From: Mucor racemosus
Taxonomy: Eukaryota > Mucoromycota > Mucoromycetes > Mucorales > Mucoraceae
Assembly: GCA_027405735.1 (NCBI GenBank)
Contig: JAPEHQ010000019.1
Location: forward strand, 439,001-503,000
DNA length: 64,000 bases
Direction of reading: 5' to 3'
Below the pieces are notes generated by a model that was given only the letters and a program-made list of their open reading frames with translations, was not told where the DNA came from and did no database searches. Within the stretch, counting starts at the first letter, position 1; every line of letters begins with the position of its first letter. The translations under genes were made by a program, and so were the position numbers. Shown here piece by piece: positions 1 through 12,370 of the stretch.

Positions 1-566
1 ACTAAGTTCAACGTGGATAGCCAGTATGAACTAAAACATTTTAAGTTTAATCCACAATAAAACAATCGTATTATTGTAAAAAAGAAAAAAAGAATATGTG
101 TTACATACAACATGAAAAGGAATTCGAATATAATACGCCCAGATCAACTCTAGGAGGTACAAGGCAATAACTACAGCACATTGATTGTGCATATTTGCGT
201 TTACTTTGGTACATCAACTGAAACCACACTTTTTCCATCACCGTAACACAACAGCACCATGACACATTACCATACCCAGTCAGAGTTAGTAACTGATATT
301 CTAATTTGTGTGCAAGCTATTAAGTTTACCTTTTTTTGTGTTCTCTCTAACCGAGAGAATATGCTTTGGGTACCAACATAATTTCAATTTCAATATCAGC
401 GTTTAAACTGAAAAGGTTTAGATTGGGTTGATCAAATAAAAAAAAAAGAGGCGTTTAGTACAGTTAAATTATATAATATACAATATATTAAGGTGGGGGT
501 GTAAATCTTCGTACTAGTAGTAACCCTAATTCTTTTTCCATTCTTTTTTTCTCTTTTCCTCCCCCT
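1..566. other. gene-free stretch upstream of RhoGEF
   Basis: No reading frame here looks like protein. The sequence is AT-rich, with a T/C-rich stretch at about 537-590 just before the first ATG of the RhoGEF gene. It probably contains that gene's promoter and leader. I see no RNA gene or repeat. Confidence 0.6.
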
Positions 567-2559
567 TTGTTTCTTTTTTTTCGTCCATTCATGCCTTTCC
601 CTAATAATGATTTATTTTTTACGAAAAAAATGAACAACAATAATAATTTGACAGCACCGCCACCTCGTGCAAATCGAAGGAGTAATAGTAGTAATACTAG
701 TGCAACAGTTATATCATCATCATCTATTTTAACAGCAAGCCCCAGAAGTAGCATTGCTTCCAGCACAAGTCGATATACAGGCGGCTTAACAGCTACATCA
801 ACATTTTCTTCTATTGATGAACATCAAAGCCATACTTCAACATCTAATTCATCAGCCATTGATTTTTTGAGTAATTCGATCGAAGACTTTGGGATAGTTG
901 ATACACTTGATTTTGAAGATGTCGATGATGGACTTATTGGTATGTTTATGTTAAATAACAAATAATACACAAGTGTTTTATAGTTGTCCCACTATATAAA
1001 TAGACCACGAGAACATGCATCGGAGCAGAGAAGTCCTTGTTGATAGTCTTTTTAAATCTGAAGAGGCTTACATAGAATCACTTGAATTGGTGATGCGTAT
1101 ATTTTTGCAACCGCTAAGAAAAGATGCTACTCATACATCCTTCAATTTTCTTGGAATGAAGAAAATGGTGTGTACTGAAAGAGAATTTCGATGGTTATTT
1201 GGTAATTTTGAAGAATTAGTTCATATGCATCGATTAACATTGAAAAGTCTACAAGAAAGGTAAGAATCGAATAAAATTTAAATTTATTCATTCAATGTGA
1301 ACAATTAAATAAAAAAGAAAGAGTAATCCAAGTCTTACTGTAAATTTGAAAAAAGATTGCGCATTTGGGGTCCAACACAAATCTTGTCCGATCTATTTCA
1401 AGCTTGGGTAACATTTAATATTGAATACAACATAAATAATAACTTAACTTAATTCACCCTTTTCTTTTGTATAAATATATACATTCAGTTTCCTAATTTA
1501 GAATGCTACCGAACATATTTAAACAACTATGCTGTTGCTCTGACAACATATGAAAGATTAACGAGATATCAGCCCTTCAAGAAATTCATTGATGTAAATA
1601 TATATCTATTAATTGACGAAAAAATCTAGATAATAATCTTCAGGTTTTAGACGGCGCATAAGGAAAAATCACTAAAAGGATCTAGTTTACTTTCATTGAT
1701 ACAACTACCTATTGGCTGTATTGATCGTTATGTTGATATGATTACGAAATTGGCCGAAGCGACCCCTTCTATGCATCCTGATTATGGTGGTTTACATAAA
1801 TCAAAACTATGGATTCAACAGTTTCAAAAGAGCATTCATGAAAAGTAAGTTTTTTATGCAAAGGTTTTATTCAGAATCTAATTTTTGTCCCAGACTTTTG
1901 GATGCCGATAACGTAGATCAAGTTTTGATGATACATCAAGCATTAGTCGGTGCACCATTTAGCGTGAGAGCAGAAAGAAGACTTGTTATGCAAGGACAGT
2001 TATCGCGCGTTGTACTAAATACAAGATCGATGGGCGAAGAAAGACACTACATGCTATTCAGTGATTTGTTAGTTTTCGTGAGACCTAAAATCGAAGGAAA
2101 AGTAACACGACTCCAGTACAAGGGTCATTTGGTCCTAGAAAGAGCTAGAGTACGCCCTTTGACAAAAGAAGAAGCAGGTGGTATTGCACATTGTATTGAA
2201 ATTGTATCTAGTTTCTCTGGTGTCGATAACTTGAATACTACTTTTATTGCTGCTCCAACCGTTCATATATTATATATTGGTTCAGATGTTGAAAGGGACG
2301 ATTGGGTGGCAAAATTAGAACAAGTCATCGTAAATTTAGATAAAATAGCAGCAGCCAAGCATGGTAATGTACTTGAATAGTCTGACTATCTCACGCAATA
2401 TATTGATATGTCTACATTTATTTTATAGCACAAGCAACTAGGCGAATGATGCAAAGTAGAGCACCAAGAGGAAGTGTTATTTCCCCTGCCAGCTCAACTA
2501 TATCTTCTAATGATGAAGGTTCTTCGATTACAAAAGAATCCTCTTCTTATACCAATTAA
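567..2559 (+). CDS. Rho guanine-nucleotide exchange factor (DH-PH), seven exons
   Basis: Predicted exons are 567-939, 1004-1259, 1356-1407, 1489-1593, 1651-1844, 1894-2363 and 2429-2559, giving 526 aa. Such proteins load GTP onto Rho/Cdc42-type GTPases at the cell cortex to direct actin and polarity. The N-terminal 124 residues are low-complexity and rich in S, T and N. A DH domain starts near residue 133 with the conserved first helix (EVLVDSLFKSEEAYIESLEL) and includes a CR3-like segment (LLSLIQLPIGCIDRY, about 274-289). A PH domain follows at about 355-478 (MLFSDLLVFVRP; ends with a DDWVAKLEQVI helix). The tail is short and Ser-rich. An in-frame ATG at 591 is an alternative start. The DH core looks shortened compared with typical DH domains of about 180-200 aa, so an exon boundary between 1260 and 1650 may be slightly off. 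Confidence 0.85.
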
Positions 2560-2716
2560 CATTTAAAATTTACTGATGATATGATTTATGATTTTATTAA
2601 GCAAAAAAACCCATAACTACTCCTTTCCTTATTTTCAAAAAATAAATTTTTACTTTGACATATATATTAATGTATTATTAAAAGAATTAGAAATTAAATC
2701 TACTGAGGTATAAAAT

Positions 2717-3475
2717 TTATTCCGCATCAACATATTCTGATGCAATTATACCAAAATAAGGTACTTCATATCTTTCTAGTGATGCACCGTCTAAATATGC
2801 TCGATACCTAATGGTTTTAAATTTTAGCATAGCTTTTTAATGCGATATTCACTATACAATGTATGAACTTACACTAGCCAAATCAAAAGAAAAATACTGA
2901 AAAAAAATAATATCCAAGATAAGAAGGACGAAATAAACAATAGGATAAATTGTACGAGCATTAGAGTTGAAAATGTGAGAGAAGACTATTAATCAACACA
3001 TCAAACGTTACCAAAATATACTGTAGATCAATTATCAATATACTCAAGTTACCTGCCACGCATGAAATCTCACATAATCGTTTTGTCTTTCGAGAATTAA
3101 TAATAATAAACCTATTTTTATATGTAACTTAGTTACAAAAAGAAATTATGCAATATTTTATTTACCAGTTACTGGTCCAAGAACATAGGCAAGAGATGCT
3201 TCTACATCAACACGAATAGGCAGTGAGGTTTCGTATTTATTGACACGTACAGCCTGTTGTCCATTGAATGCGGAAGAACTACTACTACTGCCGCCAGCAC
3301 CACTTCCACTACCTAATAATCCTTGCTCAGCAAATGAGTCGGAACCAGCTTGATATGAACTATAAGAAGGTTGATTTGATTGCTGCTGTTGTTTTTGTTG
3401 TTTTTTGGGTGAACGGGAAGTTCTGTCTTCATCTGGTGAAGGTGAATAGGGTGAAAAGTTCATATTATGCTGCAC
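2717..3475 (-). CDS. DUF4870/UPF0132-like small multipass membrane protein
   Basis: Exons on the minus strand are 3475-3166, 3111-3053, 2985-2873 and 2807-2717, giving 190 aa. The N-terminal 75 residues are hydrophilic, with Q-, S- and G-rich runs. The membrane part carries the family hallmarks: YETSLPIRVDVEASLAYVLGP, then LLLLILERQNDYVRFHAWQ, then a long hydrophobic stretch (VQFILLFISSFLSWILFFF) and a YRAYLDGASLERYEVPYFG tail. This pattern matches the fungal DUF4870 (UPF0132, Tic20-like fold) family, whose function is not established. The family assignment is from remembered motifs. The gene is divergent from POB3, and the two share an intergenic region of about 0.8 kb. Confidence 0.8.
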
Positions 3476-4294
3476 GAAATAAGAAAAAAAAAAAAAAACG
3501 AAAAAGAAATATGTGTTTGTTGAGTTTATTTTTTCTTAGTATTTCACCTTGGCCACATAAATATCAGTACAATTCAAATGACGTCGTGATTATCATACTT
3601 GATTTATCAATATGATGTACTATCTAAGGCTTCGCAGCAATGAAACCAGACTGTAAATTACGGTAGCTAAAGAGGATAATGTTGCCTTGCAATTTGTACT
3701 TCACAATCAAGTCTGATTTTCTGTTATTTTAAAGTTATTTGATATTTGCTTATGCATGTTTGGAGGATGGATAATGAAAAGAGAGGAAAGCGCGGAGTTT
3801 TATTATCATTCGATATTCTAAAACTCTCTCATACTTTAAAGAATTTTCCTCAAAGCTTGAAGGGAGGATAAAAAAAACCCTTAACTCTATAAAAATTTAA
3901 AAGCACTACTAAAGCTCTTGCAATTATTTTTAATTTCGTTAAAATATCTAGAATACAACTTTTGGACACGTTCTAAAAGATAAATGTCGAAGCTGTATTA
4001 CATTCGAGAACATATCAAGCTTCAAAGGTTTCTTTCAAGACATCAAAATATGAAATATGTTCGATTAAGCTTGAAGAAGTATTGGTAATTATTCAAAATT
4101 CATCCGACTTGAAATGTACAAATATTGAATTACGCGATCACTTTGTAGCTTATGATTTATTCTACTTTTTCTAATTTTTACGCTGAGATACAAACAGAAA
4201 AACGCGTCAAGAGAAAAAACAATCCAAAAACATTTTTTCGTTAGTTCCTTTCCTTCAAGTCTTTGTTTTTTAGTTAAAAATTACTTCAATCAAC
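3476..4294. promoter_or_regulatory. shared divergent intergenic region
   Basis: This 0.8-kb stretch separates the start of the minus-strand DUF4870-like gene from the plus-strand POB3 gene, so it must hold both promoters. It begins with a poly-A tract near 3483-3497. I see no convincing specific binding site and no protein-coding frame. Confidence 0.5.
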
Positions 4295-6172
4295 ATGTCT
4301 GATAAAAAAAATGTGGATTTTAACTCTATTTACTGTGGACTCCAACCAGATGTAGGTCGCTTCCGTTTATCTCAGAATGGTCTTGGTTGGAAGGGTGGTC
4401 GTGATCGTACTGTCATTGTCGCTACGGATGATCTGAAAAAAATGAGCTGGACCAGAGCTGCTAGAGGCTTTGAACTTCGAGTATTGCAAAAAGACAACGC
4501 TGTTTTAAAGTTTGACGGATTCAAGCCTGATGTAAGTTGAATAACAAACATAGTTGCTGATTTATCTGATTGACATTTTGATGCTTGTGTAGGATTTGGA
4601 AGAATTGAAAGAAACTGTAAAAGCCTTTTATAAAATTCCAATTGAGGTCAAGGAAGTGAGTGTCAAGGGTTGGAATTGGGGAAAGACTGAATTCCAAGGT
4701 ATTAAATAAACTTACATTTTTCAAGCGAATAGTATATACTAATTTGATTAAAAAGGCTCCAATCTTAACTTTAGTGTCACAAATAAAACTATGTTTGAAT
4801 TACCTCTTGCACAAGCCATTGCTACTAACAAACCTGGTAAAAATGAAGTAGCCATTAACTTTGTTGATCCTGGACAGCCAGCACCTGAGGGAATTAATCC
4901 TAAAGATGTGGACGAATTGATGGATATTACCTTTTATGTTCCTGGTACCGTTGCTAAGGAAACCACCACTACAAATACCGATACAAATGTTGAGGAAGAT
5001 GAGGAGGAAGAGGTTAATGCAGATATGGTATTCTATGAAACTGTCAAGTCCAAGTTGGAGCTCAGTCAAATGACAACCGAGAATATTGTACAGTTCCAAG
5101 AAGCTTTATGTTTGACTCCTCGTGGTCGTTACAACATCGACATGTATCAAGATTTCCTTCGTCTCCGTGGCAAAACCTACGATTACAAGATCCTTTATTC
5201 CAATATTATCAAATTATTCTTACTTTTGAAGCCTGATGAAGTACACGTTTTGTTTGTTGTATGTAGATATTATATACATTTTGCATAGCATATATACATT
5301 TTACTCATTCGACTAACTTTTATAGATTGGTTTGGACCCTCCTCTTAGACAAGGTCAGACAAAATATCCTTTCCTTGTATTCCAATTTGTACGCGAAGAA
5401 GAGATTGATGTAGATTTAAATTTGGAAGATGAAGCATTGGACGAAAAGTACGAAAACAAACTTCAGAAGCATTACGACGCACCTACATATGAAGTTGTCA
5501 GTAATGTATTCAGAGCATTAACGGGAAGAAAGGTGACCGTTCCTGGTTCATATAGAAGCCATCATGGTGCTAATGCCTTGAAATGTTCAATGAAAGCAAA
5601 TGAAGGTTTTCTTTATCCATTGGAAAAGAGTTTATTGTTTATTCCTAAGCCTCCTACCTTTATTCCTCTAAATGATATTGGGGTGGTTACCTTCTCTCGT
5701 GTTGGTCAATCAGGCGGTAGCTCTCGTACATTTGATATGAAGTTCAACATGAAGAGTGGAAATGATATTCAATTTTCTAGTATTAACAGAGAAGAGTATG
5801 CAAATATTGAGGATTATTTAAAACAAAAGAAGATCAAGATCAAGTCTGAAGGAAATGAGGATACTATGATGACTTATACCGATCTTGCTGGATTAGATGA
5901 TGATGAGGACGATGAGGATGATGACGACTATGATTCAAGAAAAAGACGTAGAACAGGAGATAGCGGACCTAATGTACCTGGTGCTGCTGCTGATGAGGAG
6001 GACGAAAGTCGTAAGTATTATTTAAGCAGAATGTTAAAATAACATCTAATATTTCGATTCTATTATAGCTGATGAGGATTTCGCACCTGGTAGTGATAGT
6101 GATGTCCCAGAAGAATACGATTCTGATGCACAAGGCTCCTCTGAAGGTGATGATGAAGCTGGAGATGATTAA
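4295..6172 (+). CDS. POB3: FACT complex subunit Pob3/SSRP1
   Basis: Exons are 4295-4531, 4593-4698, 4756-5258, 5326-6010 and 6069-6172, giving 544 aa in a closed frame. Pob3 pairs with Spt16 to reorganise nucleosomes during transcription and replication. The N-terminal dimerisation PH-like domain is clear (GRFRLSQNGLGWKGG, DLKKMSWTRAARGFELRV). It is followed by the SSRP1 core (MFELPLAQAIATN, LRGKTYDYKILYSNI, IGLDPPLRQGQTKYPFLVFQF) and the Rtt106-like middle domain (ALKCSMKANEGFLYPLEKSL, VTFSRVGQSGG). The C-terminus is highly acidic (DDDEDDEDDDDYDSRKRRR then another D/E run). There is no HMG box, as in yeast Pob3 and unlike animal SSRP1, so a separate Nhp6-like HMG protein would be expected elsewhere in the genome. 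Confidence 0.96.
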
Positions 6173-7320
6173 AAATTGAAATCGAAATAAAATATTACTT
6201 TGTTCATGTATGCTATTTTGTAAAAGCTATATTGCAGTTTGCCATCAGTGCAACAACAATGATAAATGTCAACTCTTTTCACGCTCCGCTTTTCAAGTTC
6301 AAATCCACATTGGTTTTGTGATTTTATTGAAGAAGCTAAATTTTCAAAGACGATTATAAATGCAGTTATTCTAAAAGATTTTGATAATCGTAAAGCCTAA
6401 CATTGTAGATGTGTTTGGTTATTTTTCAATTTCAAAGATATGAGTTTGCATTAAGTCTTTTTGAAATCGTATTTATTTTTAAAGCCCAATTTGAAATGAT
6501 GAAGTTTTTCGATGTCATGTAGATTTCTCAATGAGAAAAAAAAACATTAAAAATATCTTGCATGTCGATTGTTTTGATTTTATTTCTGTTTGCTTTATTC
6601 ATGCTCTATACCGTTTTCAAAAATTCTTTAAGATAAACATGAAAATAGCGGAGAATGAAATATGATACACAACAGCACAAAAGATATCTAATTTCCAGAA
6701 TCACACGATGTTTAAAACATTTAGATAGGGAGGTAAACTTTTCTATTAGTATTAGATACACAACCAAACTTCCAAGTTGGGAGTATATAATGATCAAAAC
6801 AATCGCTATAAACGATTAATATAGCCCTCACTACCATTATCACACATTATTTTTGAATATTTTCGGCGAAATAACGCAAACCATGAATCACAACAACAGA
6901 TTTGTGTTAAATAACTACCAGCACGAGTGATGTCACCCGATTTCTAGAATTATAACCAATCAAAACTGTTATTTCATGATTATTCAACTAGAAAAATTGA
7001 AAAAAAAATGAAAAAAAGAAAAAAAGCACCAACACCCTCCACTTACAAAGAAAAAGGATATAAAAAAAGGGAAAAAGAACAACAAAATAGCTTTTTTATT
7101 ACAAGAAAAAAGGGATAAATTTACACTGTAGTAGCTTTTTAATCTTTTGTATATTCTATTTTATAACTTTATCTTTTTTTTGCGCCAACTTTTACGCACT
7201 TTTTTTCCTACTTTTCTTCATCTTGTTTTATTTCTTTCTCTCTTATTTTAGGGTGAGGGAAATTTTTTTTTTTTTTTTTTTTTTAGTAATTTTTTTTTTA
7301 TCTGGAATTATTATTACTAA
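6173..7320. other. intergenic region between POB3 and EPL1
   Basis: About 1.1 kb of AT-rich sequence with no plausible gene. A T-rich leader (7262-7284, a run of T) lies immediately upstream of the EPL1 start codon and probably belongs to its promoter or 5' UTR. Confidence 0.55.
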
Positions 7321-9653
7321 ATGCCTGTTCAAATGGTTTCTCGCTTCCGAGTCAAAAAACTTTCACCCAAACATCCACTTCCTGTATTTAAGGAGTCTCA
7401 GCTTCCAGACCTCATCGACCCTGCCAACCTTCAAAGGTCAGTCCCTCAAATAGAGACTGGTGTCGAGAAAGAAGAAGAGGAGGAGGTATGTTATAGTTTA
7501 CTCTTTGTGTACATAATTAATTTTTACCCAATAAAGAGCGCGCAGTTAATAAATAACATGTGTCTCATCCCCCTTTACTCCTCTCTACCCCCCTCCTCCT
7601 TCCCCCTAGTATACACACACCTCTAATTATTTATTGAAATTTTAGCATGATTTACAAGCAGCCATTTCGGCACATCAAGCAGCCGTTACAACCGGTGCAA
7701 AAATTGAAAGTTATATTCCAATCCCTGATGCATCGAAAGAAATCAACCATAAAGAATATGAATCATTATACAAAAAAAAATACAAGGAACCTTCTACATT
7801 AATTCGATTTTCATCAACAGTTGAAGATACCAGTGGTTGTCCCTATGTTATGGATGAATTGGATGAAACATTTTTAAATAAATATAATACAGACCATACA
7901 ACATTATCTGAAGATGATTTTGAAAAGATAATGTATCAATTTGAATCTATCACAAAAGATAAATTACCACATATACATTTGGTGAGTTATTTTTTTTTTT
8001 TTTTTTTTTTTTTTTTTGATTGTTGTAATTTCAACATTGTCAATCTGTTGGATAATTAAATCAATATACTAATGTTTATCATAATATTTAGGATCCTGAA
8101 CATATTCCTGATTTTAAAAATTTCATGGAGTTAGTGCCAGAGACTTCATTTTTACTTACAAGGGCAACTCTCTTACTTGAGCCTATCTTTAACCATTGGA
8201 GAAACCGTAAACAAGAGCGCCATGGACATGCCATCATACCAGAATTAAAGTATGAAGAATTACTAAAAAATGAAATGGATCCATATGTGTGCTTCCGTCG
8301 TCGGGAAACTAAACCTGTACGCAAAACAAGACGTACAGACCAGCAATCTTTAGAAAGACTTCGCAAACTACGTTCTGAAATGGAAATGGCTAGAAATCTA
8401 CTCGAAATGGTCTTGAGAAGAGAAAAGATCAGAAAAGAAGGCATGATCTTGGAACATACAGTCTTTGACAAAAAGTGCAAATTAAGAGAATATCAAAGAG
8501 CCCTTGGTATTAAGGAGGATGAAGATTTGTTGCTGCCATCCAAAAGAAAGCGTAAAGCATCCGTCGGGTCTGGGTAAGTTTAGTTGGTTTTTATCTTGTT
8601 ATAATAATGGATTTACTTACCGTTTTCTCTTATCATAATGTAGTGCTACCATTAAAATTCCTCTTCATAGACTCAAGAGGGATGATGGCCGTATTGAAAA
8701 GTCTCCTACACAATTAGCAATTGAAGCTGATTTGGCCAAAAAGAAATTATTAGATGCACCATACGAAGATCTTACAGAGGTAAAATTTGAGCTTTTTATC
8801 AGTAAATACTACTTGTTTGCTAAATTATAACAAAAACTAGTGTTCTTACCAACCATTCCCTGCACCATTATCTACACAATTCTTTCAACCAATGTCTAAC
8901 GGCATTCGTTATAGAAAACGTATTGGTCGTGGTGGTCGTATCTTTATTGATCGCACTGGTTACAACAAGAATATATCTGGTAAAGTCAAGCCTGGCATGA
9001 CGATGACTGAATATGAAAGAAATTCAATGAACCGCTTTGAATTTGATTCTGATTCAAGCGATCAGGAATCAGATATTGAAATAGATGAGATGCAAGACAG
9101 GTAAAGTAGTAAAAAAGTAGAAGAAAAAGGGGATTTTTCTTTTCCGTTAGTAATTCTTATTCAACTGATGATTTACCCGGACTTTTTTCTTCTAGTTATC
9201 TAAGGCATAGAACACAACTACTTTCGGAAATGGAACTTCGGAGTCTTGTTACTATACCATTCTTAACCCCAATGAACATGATGAATATTCAAGCTGCTCG
9301 TGCTAGTCAGGCTGCTGCAATCGCTGCTGCTAATGCTGCTAATGCTGCTGCGGCTGCTGCGGCTGCTGCCTCATCTCAAAGATTATCAGTTGCTACCGGG
9401 GCATCTGTATTAGAAAGTAATGCTAATCCTAACAGCAGAGCCTCTTCTCCTAATGCTTCTCCCCATCCATTGAAGAGACAAGCCAGTAGATCTCGTATGA
9501 CTCCACAACAAGCTGCAGTAGCTATGGCTAATGGTATGATTGCTGCTAATATGGCTGCAGTTGTAAACAATTCTTCAAACCAAAATCGAACTGCTGTTCA
9601 AATGGCTATTGCAGCTGCTCAACAACAACAACAACAACAACAACAGCAACAGC

Positions 9654-9685
<32 letters not shown>

Positions 9686-9727
9686 AGAGCAAATAATATA
9701 AATGGTTTGCCATCCTCCATCATGTAA
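7321..9727 (+). CDS. EPL1: Enhancer of polycomb-like protein Epl1 (NuA4 subunit)
   Basis: Exons are 7321-7485, 7646-7981, 8092-8573, 8644-8779, 8841-9100 and 9196-9727, giving 636 aa. Epl1 anchors the Esa1 acetyltransferase module of the NuA4/piccolo complex to nucleosomes. The EPcA region begins with SRFRVKKLSPKHPLPVF and continues through YMVMDELDETFLNKYN-type sequence. A basic region follows (CFRRRETKPVRKTRRTDQQS, then a long charged helix to about residue 330). Later blocks include GIRYRKRIGRGGRIFIDR. The last exon encodes an Ala-rich run (GCT repeats, 9310-9370) and a poly-Gln run (9618-9686). If translation begins at the internal Met five codons later (MVSRFRVKK), the protein would match the usual family start better. 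The identification rests on several independent family blocks. Confidence 0.95.
9618..9686 (+). repeat. CAA/CAG trinucleotide repeat encoding poly-Gln in EPL1
   Basis: About 23 consecutive CAA/CAG codons encode an uninterrupted Gln tract near the C-terminus of Epl1. It is mainly CAA with a few CAG interruptions. Trinucleotide tracts like this usually vary in length between strains. Confidence 0.9.
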
Positions 9728-10380
9728 AGTTCTTTACAATCACCAAAAAATCGAAATATTACACAAAATCATGACTAATTCTCGTTATTCCTCCACTTCC
9801 CCACCCCACCCCCACTCTTTATAAGTTGCTCCATTCTTCTCCATTGTACAGATTCTTGTTCCCAATTTCTCTTTTCTTTTTCTTTTTTTTTATAAACATA
9901 TACATACACATAAACCCATAAACTTATTATTACTACTACTCTTATTTACTATTACAACTTTAACTGCACAGTTTATTTTTATAAGATATCAGGTTATTTT
10001 TATTCAATATTTGATCCCAAGATCATCCTTGAAAATTAGAATATAGATGAAATAAAATAAATTTAATAACAAAAAAAAAAAAAAAACTGGCAAGTTTTGG
10101 TGCAGTTACTTGCATTAAAACTTAATATATACCTCTCTCATTATACTGTATGGTTCCTGCAATAGTCCCTTGATTTGTGTTACAGCACCATGCCCAATAA
10201 TCTTAATTCGACTAAAAGCGTAACCATCAAGAACGGTTTTAGATGTACAGTATAAATGCAACATCATTACCCAAAGCTACGTAAGCGAGCTTTTCTATAG
10301 TCCCCGACGTAAAAATAATTAAATCCGTAATACATGCAAACGTAGTATCCGGATGTTGCTCTCATTGAATCAAATTTTGA
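9728..10380. other. 3' flank of EPL1, no gene seen
   Basis: This stretch contains the EPL1 3' UTR (AATAAA-like motifs near 10050-10065 followed by a poly-A tract) and then AT-rich sequence with no gene-like frame. Confidence 0.5.
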
Positions 10381-10384
10381 CGCA

Positions 10385-11975
10385 TTATTCAAAAACGATA
10401 TCTATATATCTGGACCAAAATTCATTAAAGTGAGGTTTTTTGATGTCTGTTTTCTACAGTTGTTGTAATGATAAATTCTATATGTTCCCCAAAAAAAAGG
10501 TTTTGTCAAATTTTTAAGAAGATGCGCCTCTCCTCTATGTCTATTAATATATAGATTCTAAAAAAAGTTATTATCAGACTATAAGTGCATTGATCTAGCA
10601 TTGACAAAGTCAACTGTAAAATTCGAACCCCATTATTAAAGTACTATTTTTTGTATTCAAAAGATAGACCCAGTTAAAAGCTACTCTGAATTTTTTGTTT
10701 CAGCAAAACATATCGAGAAAATCAAAATCATAGCTCACAGTTTAACTCACAACCTATACCAACTGAGTTTCAAACCCGATTTACAAAACTGATCAAAAAT
10801 TATCAAAAAAAACAAATTAATGTAATAACTCATGAAGTACAAATTAAGTTGGACTAACATATCAAATGTCTTTTGTACAGTTTTGGATTTTGCATCTATT
10901 TGTCTAAAATTTAGACAGATGTTTCTCATTAAATTCTCTATAATATACGACTGAAATTTTTAAGGTTTTCTAGTAGATATACGATATATGTACCGCTTTT
11001 TATAAACTTATTTTAGATAGAAGTAGTGATCTTAAACGAGCCGAGCTTTTTTATGCAGCCAAGCTTTTCTCAAGGCTCGTTAAAGTTAAACGAGCTTACA
11101 AAAAAGTTCGTTCACCCCACACGAGCTTTTTTATGCAACGACTAAAACTCATCATCTCAATACGAGTGATGTATCATTGTTAAACCGGATCATGTCAAAT
11201 CCAAAAAAGTAAACAATAACAGATTCGGAACCGGAAGTTACTTAATTGAATATTGACTATACCATGCTCCTAAAAGCATGGTATAGAAGCATGATACTCC
11301 AGTGCGATATTCCAACATGATATACCAACATAACACATTACTATTAAATAACATCTAAACTACCTTATCACATCATTAATTTCCCAAATAATCAAATAGT
11401 ATATAAACCCTATTAATTCCATTCCAATAAACGATATCTCTTTACTTAATTAAATTTCTAGTTTTTATTTTACCTAAACATATTTTGATAAATCAACGAG
11501 CTTTATTTTACCTTTCAAGTGACAAATATCTAAAGTAATAATGTCATATCATATTTTACTAATTATTATTTAAATTTGAACTTTTTGAAAAGAAATCAAA
11601 AACTCGGCTCATGTTTTATGCTTAGATAAAAGTAATTTAAATGATAAGCAACCAAATTATCTATCGATCTGGTTATTACTTAACCTTCTAGCTACATTTT
11701 TCGCAGAGAAAACGAGGCTCGTGTCAAAAAATTCAGATTCAGAATTTGAGACGAGTGTATAATGTATACCCATCAAAAAATGAATATTATTTTGTAATCT
11801 ACTCAAAAACACACACAAAAAATGCTTAAAATTTTTATACTTGAATATATTAAAGAACACTTCAAGACAAGTAACTTTCATTATTAGAAAGCGATAAAGC
11901 ATTTAGTATATCTTAATTTTTCATTGAGATATTAAAGTGCAAAGTCTTGACTTTTAAGCGGTGAAAATAGAAAGC
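10385..11975 (-). repeat. old dispersed repeat, minus-oriented copy, split by a hAT-like insertion
   Basis: The reverse complement of 10560-10990 matches 22590-23080 (shared GCTGAAACAAAA, AACTCAGTTxG and CACTTATAGTCTG-like words). The reverse complement of 11838-11975 matches 54632-54760 closely. In the 22-kb copy these two parts are contiguous and in order, so this copy is one element interrupted by the repeat at 11024-11624. No coding capacity is visible and the copies are strongly diverged. Outer limits are approximate. Confidence 0.55.
11024..11624 (+). mobile_element. hAT-like non-autonomous element (601 bp), family B
   Basis: The element begins TAGTGATCTTAAACGAGCC and ends with an inverted GGCTCATGTTTTATGCTTA. 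The subterminal GAGCCGAG words are in inverted orientation at the two ends. It is flanked by GATAGAAG (11016-11023) and GATAAAAG (11625-11632), an 8-bp target duplication with one mismatch. Many ACGAGCTTTTTTATGC words occur near the left end, as in hAT subterminal repeats. It has no transposase frame. A shorter relative lies inverted at 28203-28476. Assignment to hAT is an inference from the 8-bp duplication and end style. Confidence 0.65.
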
Positions 11976-12370
11976 GGGTAGCATAATGTGTTGTGAGTTG
12001 TTCAAGTAGCTAGGAACTTGAGCTCAATTGGTACAGTAGATACACAAATATAACGAGCTAATCATGCCAGTTGTGTACATTATTGATTTGAATCATTCAA
12101 TGCAATAGACACGACATCAGAGTTTTTAAAACCGTAATTCACACTAGTAATCCAGCAGAGTTTGCCTGTTTCATCACTTTAAAATTTTATTTTGAACAGC
12201 AACTCGCTTTATATTTACTTTATTTGAAGAGAATTTAATTTCTAATTAGAATGAAAGTATGTTTCGGAGGTACACTTGATGTTAGGGAAAGATGAATAGA
12301 CACAAGGGGAAATAAGATAAATCTCGTAACCAGACGATGTTTAATATATTAAGAATAAAAATATCAATTT
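11976..12370. other. 3' flank of chitinase gene, no gene seen
   Basis: AT-rich sequence without a gene-like frame. It should include the 3' UTR of the minus-strand chitinase gene whose stop codon is at 12371-12373. Confidence 0.45.
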
